Assembly (NCBI GenBank): GCA_028705545.1
Contig: JAQWDG010000002.1
Span: 4,208-38,691 of the forward strand
Length of the DNA stretch: 34,484 nucleotides
DNA from: Methanoregula sp.
GTDB lineage: Archaea; Halobacteriota; Methanomicrobia; Methanomicrobiales; Methanospirillaceae
Direction of reading: 5' to 3'
Shown here: positions 16,159 through 23,078 of the stretch, piece by piece
How the letters are laid out: every line of letters begins with the position of its first letter
How positions within the stretch are numbered: the first letter of the stretch is position 1
Notes under the pieces: generated by a model
Told to the model about the DNA's origin: nothing
The model's database searches: none
The model's input: only the letters and a program-made list of their open reading frames with translations
Translations under genes and position numbers: made by a program

Positions 16159-16203
16159 CATGTCTTCGTTGAGGCTGCGATTTTCTTTTTGGGGCAAGAC
16201 ATG
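16159..16203. repeat. Inverted repeat CATGTCTT / AAGACATG
   Basis: Eight-base perfect arms at 16159-16166 and 16196-16203 are separated by 29 bases, close to the right edge of the A/T-rich gene. They could mark an island end or a hairpin. No matching partner was seen near the left edge of the gene, so a mobile-element end is not established. Confidence 0.35.
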
Positions 16204-16305
16204 TAATTGATCCGCCGCGGGGGCACCCCGTCGGGGGCGGCGGCGTTCCTCGCATTGGGTCATCCCTGTGAGAAAACCTTCATCTCACCCCATCCCCCAC
16301 ATAGA

Positions 16306-16637
16306 ATGAATCCCGGCAAAGGTGACCTCCCACGTCCAATACCCTTGAAGTACTCGTCGAAAAGCTCCTGGATGATAATGAAGGGACGCGGTGGAATGCA
16401 GCAGAAGCGCTGGGCCGGCTCGGGGACCTGCGGGCCGTGGAGCCCTTGATCGATACCCTCTGGGATGACGATGAACGGGTGCGGAAAAAAGCTGCCTGGG
16501 CTCTTGGCATACTCGGGGATCCCCGGGCCCTTCCCCCCTTACAGAGACTCTACCGGATGGAGCGGGAGGATGCCCGGGACATCATCCAGGAAGCAATGGA
16601 TATGATCAAACAGGGCATAGCCGAAAAGATGGAGTGA
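16306..16637 (+). pseudogene. Frameshifted HEAT-repeat protein
   Basis: The frame from 16326 to 16637 encodes two to three HEAT/PBS-lyase-type repeats: WNAAEALGRLGDLRAVEPL, then KKAAWALGILGDPRAL, with an Arg/Glu-rich C-terminal helix. No usable start exists at its 5' end: TGA stands at 16323, and the first start-type codon in frame is GTG 16437, inside a repeat. ATG 16306 opens in another frame with MNPGKGDL, a plausible N-terminus. Reading would have to shift frame between about 16325 and 16345 to join the repeats. This is either a true frameshift mutation or a sequence error. Short HEAT proteins like this usually mediate protein-protein contacts. Confidence 0.65.
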
Positions 16638-16850
16638 GTGAGTACCGTGCTTCCCGGTCGCCCCCCTTTGCAGCGGGAGTGCGGCTCATGGGGATATGGG
16701 GCGACAGCACCCGTTTGCATGTTACTGTTTCCAGGCCGGAAACTGCAAACCTGCTGTACGGTTTTTCTTAAAAAAGAGCGGATCGGTTGTTTGAGGATTT
16801 TTAAAAAAAAGATCGGGCCGCGGGCCGGCACTTTTAAAAAAAAAAACTAA

Positions 16851-16865
16851 TGGTCACCGTGACCA
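16851..16865. repeat. Perfect palindrome TGGTCAC-C-GTGACCA
   Basis: Seven-base arms flank a single central base, directly after an A-tract. It is the left-most and most perfect member of the GGTC/GACC palindrome family that continues to about 17240. Confidence 0.75.
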
Positions 16866-16875
16866 GTAAAAAAAA

Positions 16876-17020
16876 CGGTCACCCCCTACCCCTTACTTTG
16901 CACGCAACAAAAAAACTGGTCGGGTCGACCGATCTCAGTGATCGGTCAGGGTGACCACACTTCTTCCAGTACCGCGACCTGCGTTTCCCCTGGAACTTCA
17001 GACGAGAAGGGGTGGTCACC
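16876..17020 (+). repeat. Direct repeat, copy A (~145 bp)
   Basis: This is the first copy of an imperfect repeat whose second copy starts 222 bp later. Conserved parts in order are: CGGTCACCCCCTACCCC, CTTTGCA-GCAACAAAAAAA, GGTCGGGTCGACC (16918-16930), the hairpin GACCGATC-tcagt-GATCGGTC (16927-16947), GGTCAGGGTGACC (16944-16956), and GTTTCCCCTGGAA near 16983. GGTCACCCTGACC at 17014-17026 is the exact reverse complement of 16944-16956. Confidence 0.85.
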
Positions 17021-17097
17021 CTGACCGTACTCGATCAGAGGTCGGGGTGACCGATCTTTGACATTGGTCGGGTCGACCATGGATCCATGCGGATTTT

Positions 17098-17243
17098 CGG
17101 TCACCCCCTACCCCCAACTTTGCATGCAACAAAAAAATAGGTCGGGTCGACCGATCTCAGTGATCGGTCAGGGTGACCTCTTTTATTCCAGTTTCCCGAC
17201 CGGTGTTTCCCCTGGAATTTCAGATCAGGTTGGTGGTCGCCCC
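17098..17243 (+). repeat. Direct repeat, copy B (~145 bp)
   Basis: This second copy has the same module order: CGGTCACCCCCTACCCC at the start, GGTCGGGTCGACC at 17140-17152, the same GACCGATC/GATCGGTC hairpin at 17149-17169, GGTCAGGGTGACC at 17166-17178, and GTTTCCCCTGGAA at 17205-17217. The palindromic core is unchanged while intervening bases differ, suggesting the palindromes are what matters. A further GGTCGGGTCGACC at 17066-17078 lies between the copies. Confidence 0.85.
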
Positions 17244-17350
17244 CTTCCCATGTCCCGCACAAAAGGGGTAGGGGAGGGGCCGGACGCGGGACAGGGGGAT
17301 ACCCCCGGTCCCCTCTTTTCCCACCCGGGTGTCCTGCCCCCATCCAAATA

Positions 17351-17360
17351 CTAAAAATAC
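17351..17360 (+). promoter_or_regulatory. TATA element of the Cys-rich small protein gene
   Basis: CTAAAAATAC is centred about 27 bases before the ATG at 17383, suggesting a leaderless transcript. Confidence 0.45.
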
Positions 17361-17382
17361 CGTTTCCACCAACCTGTTATGC

Positions 17383-17721
17383 ATGAGTGATCCCGTCACG
17401 GTCGAGATTGTCGGCCTGAAATACTCGTCCTGCTCGCCGTTCCCCTGCGATGCAGACCGCACCTGCGGCCTCTCCGAATGCCACCCGTCAGGAAGACTCA
17501 CGAAAGCCTTCGATGCCCTCAGTGCGGTATTAAAAGAGACCTACGGCGACAAAGTAGATGTCAGGCTCACGCTCATCGACGACAACGTGCCGGACCACAT
17601 CCGCGCAATCCTCGAAAAGGACTATCCCCCTATCCCCATGGTCCTCGTGAACGGCAGGCTCACCCGGATCGGCAGGATCGCCCTCGACCGAATCAAAAAC
17701 GAGATCGAACAGTGCCGGTAA
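17383..17721 (+). CDS. Cys-rich small protein, possibly thioredoxin-fold
   Basis: I cannot name the family of this 112-residue protein. After a first strand (TVEIVGLKY) it has four closely spaced cysteines, C17, C22, C28 and C33, in a loop that could bind a metal or an Fe-S cluster. A helix, a second strand (DVRLTLID) and the segment YPPIPMVLVNGRLTRIG follow. That segment resembles the cis-Pro region and following hairpin of thioredoxin-like proteins. One more Cys is penultimate. ATG 17383 is chosen over an upstream ATG because it starts at the conserved-looking part and has a TATA-like element at leaderless spacing. It converges on the carbonic anhydrase gene with a 16-base gap. A redox or metal-handling role is inferred only. 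Confidence 0.75.
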   Translation: MSDPVTVEIVGLKYSSCSPFPCDADRTCGLSECHPSGRLTKAFDALSAVLKETYGDKVDVRLTLIDDNVPDHIRAILEKDYPPIPMVLVNGRLTRIGRIALDRIKNEIEQCR

Positions 17722-17737
17722 GAGGCACCGTCTTTTT

Positions 17738-18319
17738 TTAGCAGATCCGGCTCAGGACCCCGGTACCGAGATCGTAATAAAGCCCGTGAACCCCGATCTT
17801 CCCCTCCGCCACGGCATTTTTTAAGAGCGGGTAGGTGTGCAGGTGCTCGATCTGGAGCCGAACGTTCTCCTGCTCGATAAGCCGGTAGCGTTCTTCCTGT
17901 TCCTGCACGGTAGTTGGGGGAGAGATATTCTTGTCCACCCGGGTCTTTGCATCGCGGGCATTGTTGAGCCAGAGCGGAATATAAGCGTCTGTACTCTCGT
18001 GATCCAGCGCCCGGATCGCCCCGCAGTTCGAATGTCCGCAGATCACCACGTCGCTCACGTGGAGATGGGAGACCGCATATTCGAGCACCGTTGCAAAGTT
18101 CCAGTCATGGATTGGCACAATGTTCCCGATATTGCGCTGGATAAAAAGTTCCCCGGCTTTTGCCTGGGTAATATGACCGGTCTGTAACCGCGAATCCGAA
18201 CACCCGATCCAGAGCACGGTCGGGTGCTGCGCGTTTACCAGTTCGCGGTAGTGGTCGATATTCGGCGTAAAATCGGATTCGCGGAACTTGTAGTTTCCCA
18301 AAAGAAGGTTGTCGATCAT
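17738..18319 (-). CDS. Beta-class carbonic anhydrase
   Basis: This enzyme interconverts CO2 and bicarbonate in the cytosol, helping CO2 supply in a hydrogenotrophic methanogen. In the 193-residue form the zinc ligands are visible as Cys40 (IGCSDSR, with the catalytic Asp42/Arg44 pair), His96 and Cys99 (GHSNCGA). A longer frame begins at ATG 18388, but ATG 18319 is preceded by GAGGT seven bases upstream and starts at the usual N-terminus. The ~190-residue length and the order of motifs fit the bacterial/plant-type beta class. It has a leader of roughly 50 bases downstream of a palindromic TATA region. Confidence 0.93.
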   Translation of the reverse strand: MIDNLLLGNYKFRESDFTPNIDHYRELVNAQHPTVLWIGCSDSRLQTGHITQAKAGELFIQRNIGNIVPIHDWNFATVLEYAVSHLHVSDVVICGHSNCGAIRALDHESTDAYIPLWLNNARDAKTRVDKNISPPTTVQEQEERYRLIEQENVRLQIEHLHTYPLLKNAVAEGKIGVHGLYYDLGTGVLSRIC

Positions 18320-18399
18320 CAGCAATACCTCATGCACACACAATGAAAAGCGGCAGTCCTCACCCCACCGCCTGTATGGAGACTCCATTCCGGGCTATC

Positions 18400-18417
18400 A
18401 TAAATATTGCTATTTAT
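18400..18417 (-). promoter_or_regulatory. Palindromic TATA region upstream of carbonic anhydrase
   Basis: ATAAATA-TTGC-TATTTAT is a perfect inverted repeat with seven-base arms. It contains a TATA-like element readable on either strand. For the minus strand it predicts a start near 18375 and a leader of about 55 bases, consistent with the Shine-Dalgarno sequence used by the 18319 start. Confidence 0.5.
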
Positions 18418-18420
18418 CCG

Positions 18421-18650
18421 GATAGGAAATACAGGGAAAATCCGGGACTGTTTTGACCGGTACAGCCCGTATTGCCGGTAAAAAGCCGGGCGGGCTGACC
18501 GCACACGGGGGTATGGCCGCCGTAATCCCTGGTCCCCCAGATATCGTACCAACCCGGCGTTGCATTGTTGGGTACTACCCATTAAAAACAAAAATCAGGG
18601 CCCGCCCAGCCGGAAATCACCTCAACCTATAAGCTGGATCAGGAAAAATA
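18421..18650. other. Intergenic region left of the GNAT gene
   Basis: No gene was found. It contains a TATA-like ATTAAAAACAAAA near 18580-18592 and CCTATAAG at 18626-18633, either of which could drive the acetyltransferase gene. Confidence 0.4.
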
Positions 18651-18660
18651 ATGGAGGACT

Positions 18661-19380
18661 CATAAAATCCGCCCGGGCCAGGATGCCCCCGGCCGGACCG
18701 GGCAAGGTTTCATCATCTACCAGCAGGAGCAGTATAGTACGCCAGCAACGACCTGTGAACACTATTCGTCCGTACCGGGTGAAGACACCACCCTTCTTAC
18801 CCTTTATGCCCTGGCCGGGGAAGAGAGCGGGGGCTTTGTCACCTTCCGGCCCCGTCTCTTCTCGAAGATCCAGCGGCATTTCTTTACGCCGGTCCGCGCC
18901 GCTGCACTTCCCGTTGCCGGCCCGGTTACGGTACGGGAACTCTCGTCGCACGAGCTTGTCCGTGCCGAGGACGAGCTCTGGATCCACTACCACCAGCAGA
19001 AGGCCGATGCCGCAACCGACCGGCTCTTTGCCGCCTTTGCCGGGACACAACTTGTAGGTGTAGCCCGCTGCTCGCGCCACCCGGACGGCCTTGAGGTGGA
19101 CGGGGTGTACGTGCTCGACGAGTACCGTCTCAAGGGTTTTGCCCGCTCGATCATGAAGCAGCTGATCGAAGAGTGCGGCAGGAACGAGACGTTGTACATG
19201 CATTCAAAGGTCGAGCTGCAGGAGTTCTACGGGAGTATGGGATTTTATGCAATCCCGGAACCCGCACTGCCAAAGACCATCCGGGACCGGTTCGGGTTTG
19301 TTATGGGGAACCTCCAGGGAATCGATGTCTGCCCGATGAAACGCGACCCGTCCGCGGCGGATGCGGAAAAGAACAACTGA
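18661..19380 (+). CDS. GNAT-family N-acetyltransferase, start codon apparently lost
   Basis: The frame is open from just after TAA 18649-18651 and encodes ~238 residues. The C-terminal half is a GNAT domain: the acetyl-CoA loop RLKGFARS after strand VDGVYVLDEY, and the motif B helix LQEFYGSMGFY. The N-terminal ~100 residues (GQGFIIYQQEQYSTPA, then TLLTLYALAGEESGGF) form an extra domain. No ATG, GTG or TTG occurs in frame before GTG 19096, which lies inside the GNAT fold. Yet GGAGGA (18653-18658) sits exactly where a ribosome site is expected, followed by CATAAAATCC. Adding one G would restore ATG AAA ATC in the correct frame. This suggests a single-base deletion, biological or technical. Substrate unknown. 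Confidence 0.75.
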   Translation, partial: HKIRPGQDAPGRTGQGFIIYQQEQYSTPATTCEHYSSVPGEDTTLLTLYALAGEESGGFVTFRPRLFSKIQRHFFTPVRAAALPVAGPVTVRELSSHELVRAEDELWIHYHQQKADAATDRLFAAFAGTQLVGVARCSRHPDGLEVDGVYVLDEYRLKGFARSIMKQLIEECGRNETLYMHSKVELQEFYGSMGFYAIPEPALPKTIRDRFGFVMGNLQGIDVCPMKRDPSAADAEKNN

Positions 19381-19501
19381 CGTATGGCAGGAGCATGTAT
19401 GATGGATTTGGGATGCAGATCCGGGATAATCGCCAGTGCCGGGCAGTTCACGGATATTCCGTACCGGGCAATGCCGGACGCCGGCAGGGTGTGATGCGGC
19501 A

Positions 19502-21451
19502 ATGATCGAACTGCTCTTTTTCCTCATCCTCGCGTTATTCACCCTCGGGACGGTAGTCCCCCTTGCCGGGGCCAAAGGTGACCGCCGCAGCATCCGGGTC
19601 TTCTCCCTTGCCTGTACCGGGGCAGCATCCGCGCTCCTTGCCGCCTTTGCCCTCCTTGTCATTATCCCGGGAACAACGTTTGCCCTTCCGCTCTGGCAGC
19701 CGTTCCCCGGCATCTCCCTTGATCTCTATGTGGACCGGCTGGGGGCCTTCTTCCTCCTCCTGATAGGCACGGTCGCCGCATGCACGGCGGTCTATTCATC
19801 AGGATACACCGAACACATGGAGGGCGGGAACCGGAGGAACATCCTCTGCGGAGGCACGGCCCTCTTCGTGCTGGCCATGACCCTTGTGGTCGCCTCCCAC
19901 AACACGTTCTCGTTCCTGTTCTTCTGGGAGCTGATGGCCGCGGTCTCCTTTATCCTTGTGATGTACGAGTACAGGGACCCCGGAACCACAAAAGCCGGGA
20001 TCTACTATTTCGTGATGACCCAGCTCTCGACCCTCTTTGTAATGCTCGGGGTAATCGCGCTCTTCGTGCTCACGGGGTCGTTTGCCATGGCCCCTCTTGC
20101 CATCACCCCCGCCTCTGCACCGCTTGCAACGGCCGCATTTTTGGCCCTCTTTTTTGGCTTTGCCATCAAGGCCGGGATCATCCCCTTCCACAAGTGGCTC
20201 TTCTTTGCCCACCCGGCAAGCCCGTCGCCGGTCTCTGCGCTCATGTCCGGGGTCATGCTCAAGGTTGCGGTGTACGGGCTCCTCCGGTTCATCCTCGATG
20301 TATTCTCTCCCGATCTCTGGTGGGGCGTGCTCATCCTCGTCTTTGGGATCGCCTCCGCGGTTCTGGGCGTGATCTATGCCTTCAAAGACCACGACATCAA
20401 GGGGCTCCTTGCCTATTCGAGCATCGAGAATGTGGGGATCATCTTTACCGGCATCGGCCTCTTTGTGATCTTCTCCTGCGAAGGGCTTACTCTCCTTGCC
20501 ACCATCAGCCTGCTTGCCGCGCTCTTCCATTCCCTCAACCACGCGCTCTTCAAGAGCCTGCTCTTTCTTACGGCAGGTTCCGTGGTGCACGCAACCGGCA
20601 CCCGGGACATCGAGAAGATGGGCGGCCTTGCAAAGAACATGCCGTATACCTCGGTGCTCTTCTTTACCGGGGCCATCGCCATTGCCGCCCTCCCTCCGTT
20701 GAACGGGTTTGCAAGCGAACTGCTGCTCTATATCGCGTTCTTCCATTCGGTCACGGTCGTCGACCCGCTCTTAAAAGTGCTCCTCTTCATCTGCCTTGCC
20801 CTCTTTGCCCTGACAAGCGCCCTCTCGGCGGCCTGCTTTGTCAAGGCGTTCTCATCGGTCTTTCTCGCCCAGCCGCGCTCGGATGCGGCAACGGGCGCAC
20901 ACGAGGTATCCCGATCCATGCTTGCCGGCCCGGCAGTCCTTGCCGCTGCCTGCGTTCTCCTCGGGGTCTTTGCCTGCCAGATCTTTATCGCTGCCGGTTA
21001 TGTCATCCCCTTCCCGGACCTGCTCCTCGTGAGCATCCTGCTCCTGTTCATGGCAGGGCTCACGTACCTTGTCCTGTATTTCACCGCATCACGTGAAGCG
21101 AGAATAAGCGAGACCTGGGGCTGCGGGACGAAATCGCAGTCGGCGATCACGGAATATACCGGCCACGGCTTCTCCGAGCCGATTGTCACCATCTTTGCCT
21201 CGGTGTACCGCACGAAAAAGTCCAGTACAAAGACGTACTCCGACAAGTACAACTGCCTCTTTGGCGGCGGAACGGCGGAGATACGGCTCGTGGCGTTCTT
21301 CGAGGAATATATCTACCGCCCCATAGGTACGGCGGCAATGAAAGGTGCCACCATTGTCGCACGGATGCAGAACGGCTGCCTTGACACCTACCTGCTCTAT
21401 GTCTTTATCGCGGTAATCGGGGTCATCGTCTTTTTGGGGGTAATGGCATGA
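19502..21451 (+). CDS. HyfB/NuoL-like proton-conducting membrane subunit of Ehr-type complex
   Basis: This ~649-residue antiporter-like membrane subunit resembles HyfB/HycC and complex I NuoL/M/N. It should span the membrane 14 or more times and carry a cation half-channel. Conserved charged sites are kept: the helix 5 Glu in FFWELMAAVSF, the helix 7 Lys in GFAIKAGIIPFHKWL, and a Lys in SGVMLKVAVYGLLRF. The discontinuous-helix prolines in HPASPSPVSALMSG are also kept. A long C-terminal part adds lateral-helix-like and cytosolic segments. ATG 19502 is preferred because GGTGTGAT lies upstream and the hydrophobic N-terminus begins there. It starts the six-gene cluster; its stop overlaps the next start by four bases (ATGA). 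Confidence 0.93.
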   Translation: MIELLFFLILALFTLGTVVPLAGAKGDRRSIRVFSLACTGAASALLAAFALLVIIPGTTFALPLWQPFPGISLDLYVDRLGAFFLLLIGTVAACTAVYSSGYTEHMEGGNRRNILCGGTALFVLAMTLVVASHNTFSFLFFWELMAAVSFILVMYEYRDPGTTKAGIYYFVMTQLSTLFVMLGVIALFVLTGSFAMAPLAITPASAPLATAAFLALFFGFAIKAGIIPFHKWLFFAHPASPSPVSALMSGVMLKVAVYGLLRFILDVFSPDLWWGVLILVFGIASAVLGVIYAFKDHDIKGLLAYSSIENVGIIFTGIGLFVIFSCEGLTLLATISLLAALFHSLNHALFKSLLFLTAGSVVHATGTRDIEKMGGLAKNMPYTSVLFFTGAIAIAALPPLNGFASELLLYIAFFHSVTVVDPLLKVLLFICLALFALTSALSAACFVKAFSSVFLAQPRSDAATGAHEVSRSMLAGPAVLAAACVLLGVFACQIFIAAGYVIPFPDLLLVSILLLFMAGLTYLVLYFTASREARISETWGCGTKSQSAITEYTGHGFSEPIVTIFASVYRTKKSSTKTYSDKYNCLFGGGTAEIRLVAFFEEYIYRPIGTAAMKGATIVARMQNGCLDTYLLYVFIAVIGVIVFLGVMA

Positions 21452-22389
21452 GCGCCGACTTTGTCCTCTACTGCATCCTCAACACGGCGGTCGTCGTCCT
21501 CATCTCCCCGCTCTTTGTGAGCCTCGTAAAGAAAGTCAAGGCGTGGACGCAGGGGCGGCAGGGCCCGTCGGTCTTCCAGACGTATTACACGCTCGCAAAG
21601 CTCCTCAGAAAAGAGACGATCTATTCGCCCCATGCCTCGTGGGTCTCCCGGGTCGCACCGGTTGCCTGTATGGCGGCGATCCTTACCGCCTCCCTCTTTG
21701 TCCCGCTTGTCTGGGTCACGGAACCGTACGGCGGGATAGGAAACATCATCCTGTTCCTGTACCTGCTCGTGGTGGCCCGGTTCTTCATGGCGCTCCTCGG
21801 CCTCGATGCAGGGAGCGCATTTGGGGGTATGGGCAGTTCCCGGGAGATGAGCGTATCGGCGGTTATCGAGCCCACTACCATCGTGGTCTTTGCCGCGCTC
21901 GCCTTTGTTTTTAAGACCCTCAACATCTTCGACATGATGGCAGCCGCGGTCTCTGCAGGGACTCTCAAGACCCCGATCCTGATCCTCCTTGCCATTTCGC
22001 TTTTCATTATCCTGATCGTCGAGACTTCAAGGATCCCGGTCGACAACCCGGAGACCCATCTCGAACTGACCATGATCCACGAGGGCATGATCCTCGAACA
22101 GTCCGGGAAGAATCTCGCCCTCATGGAGCTCTCTGCGGCCATAAAACAGACGCTCCTCATGGCGCTTCTCATCAACCTGATCGTGCCCTGGGGCATTGCA
22201 ACAACGCTCTCCGCTGCCGCCATCCTCGCGGCACTTGTCATCTTCCTTGTCAAAGGCTGCGTACTCTCCCTTGTCATCGGGACTTTCGAGTCTTCGATGG
22301 CAAAGATGCGGTTCTTCCGCCTCCCGGGTCTTTTCATGATGGCGTTCTTCTTCTCGACCTTAATTGTCATTATCGAGGTGTTCGCATGA
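21448..22389 (+). CDS. HyfC/NuoH-like membrane subunit of Ehr-type complex
   Basis: This 313-residue, roughly eight-helix protein is the NuoH/HyfC homologue that joins the membrane arm to the peripheral arm. The family signatures are intact: WTQGRQGPSVFQTYYTLAKL (amphipathic start), GSSREMSVSAVIEP, and the highly conserved cytosolic loop ETSRIPVDNPETHLEL with TMIHEG. In complex I and hydrogenases this loop and its acidic residues sit at the redox-to-ion coupling interface. Their retention here is notable because the redox partners have lost their cofactor ligands. Both ends overlap neighbours by four bases, so the operon is translationally coupled. Confidence 0.94.
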   Translation: MSADFVLYCILNTAVVVLISPLFVSLVKKVKAWTQGRQGPSVFQTYYTLAKLLRKETIYSPHASWVSRVAPVACMAAILTASLFVPLVWVTEPYGGIGNIILFLYLLVVARFFMALLGLDAGSAFGGMGSSREMSVSAVIEPTTIVVFAALAFVFKTLNIFDMMAAAVSAGTLKTPILILLAISLFIILIVETSRIPVDNPETHLELTMIHEGMILEQSGKNLALMELSAAIKQTLLMALLINLIVPWGIATTLSAAAILAALVIFLVKGCVLSLVIGTFESSMAKMRFFRLPGLFMMAFFFSTLIVIIEVFA

Positions 22390-23078
22390 CCGATCCCGCG
22401 TTCTTCGACGGTGTCATCAAGATCCTCTTTGTCTGCGTGCTCATCACGGCCGCGTACATCATCACGACAAAGAACCTCATCTCACTTGTACGGGTCTACT
22501 CGCTCCAGTCGCTGGTGCTCGTTGCTATCGCCACAGCCCTCTTCTGGCGCGAAGGCGCGGCAGTCCTTGCCGGGATTGCGGTTGTGACCCTGGTCACCAA
22601 GGTGATCGTTATCCCGTATTTCATCGCGGCAGTGCAGGAGAAGATCCGGATTAAGCGGGATATCGAGTTCCACTACCTGAGTCCGACCAGTTCGCTGTTC
22701 ATCTCAATCGCGCTCATGCTCGTCATCTACATCGCGCTCTCGAACGTCCTTGCAGGCACGCCGGCGAAAGGCAGCCTCTTTTTCTTCGGCGCGGTGATCG
22801 GGCTCTCCCTTGTCCTCATGGGCATGATGGTCACCTTCTCCCGGAAAAAGGCCATCACAAAAGTGCTCGGTTACCTCTCGATGGAAAACGGGGTGCTCCT
22901 CTTTGGTCTCTTTGCAACCGAGCTGCCGTTCATCATAGAATTCCTGATCGTGATCGACCTGATCATCCTCGTGATCCTGACCACCATCCTCACGATTGGG
23001 ATCGACTCAACCCTTGAGGAATACCATAACCGGCTCCACCGGTTCTATCTCTGGGAAGAGCAGGAGGAGGCGCCATGA
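22386..23078 (+). CDS. HyfE-like membrane subunit of Ehr-type complex
   Basis: This 230-residue protein with about seven hydrophobic helices matches the hydrogenase-4 component E family, which in its parts resembles NuoK/MrpC. Conserved features include the early VRVYSLQSLVLVAIA segment, a basic loop (QEKIRIKRDIEF) near residue 95, and SMENGVLLFGLFATELPF with its buried Glu. The C-terminal part ends in a charged tail (LEEYHNRLHRFYLWEEQEE). NuoK-like proteins carry membrane Glu residues used in proton transfer, and here a Glu is kept in MENG and in PFIIEFL. Four-base overlaps with both neighbours show it belongs to the operon. Confidence 0.92.
   Translation: MTDPAFFDGVIKILFVCVLITAAYIITTKNLISLVRVYSLQSLVLVAIATALFWREGAAVLAGIAVVTLVTKVIVIPYFIAAVQEKIRIKRDIEFHYLSPTSSLFISIALMLVIYIALSNVLAGTPAKGSLFFFGAVIGLSLVLMGMMVTFSRKKAITKVLGYLSMENGVLLFGLFATELPFIIEFLIVIDLIILVILTTILTIGIDSTLEEYHNRLHRFYLWEEQEEAP

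Larger units (their letters stand above)
16638..17382. other. Noncoding 745 bp region with A-tracts, palindromes and a duplicated element
   Basis: No convincing gene is present. The region holds several long A-tracts (16767-16850), a duplicated ~145 bp element, at least ten GGTC/GACC-type palindromes, and a G/C-rich right end with GGGGTAGGGGAGGGG and GGGGGATACCCCC. Open frames here lack coding character. A replication origin or a regulator-binding array are possible readings. Confidence 0.6.

Noticed and set aside
16159..16203. Insertion sequence end
   Set aside because: Only one inverted repeat pair was found, with no transposase and no target-site duplication.
16876..17243. CRISPR array
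   Set aside because: There are only two long imperfect copies with large unequal internal differences; no short regular repeats, unique spacers or cas genes.
17058..17354. 98-codon frame in the repeat region
   Set aside because: It crosses palindromes and repeat copies, lacks a ribosome site and has no recognisable protein features.
19096..19380. Short GNAT gene starting at GTG 19096
   Set aside because: That start lies within a beta strand of the GNAT fold, and the upstream frame is clearly coding; the intact gene is longer.
19780..21096. 438-codon frame inside the HyfB-like gene
   Set aside because: It has no hydrophobic pattern or known motif and is rich in Arg/Pro/His, typical of an out-of-frame shadow of a G/C-rich membrane gene.
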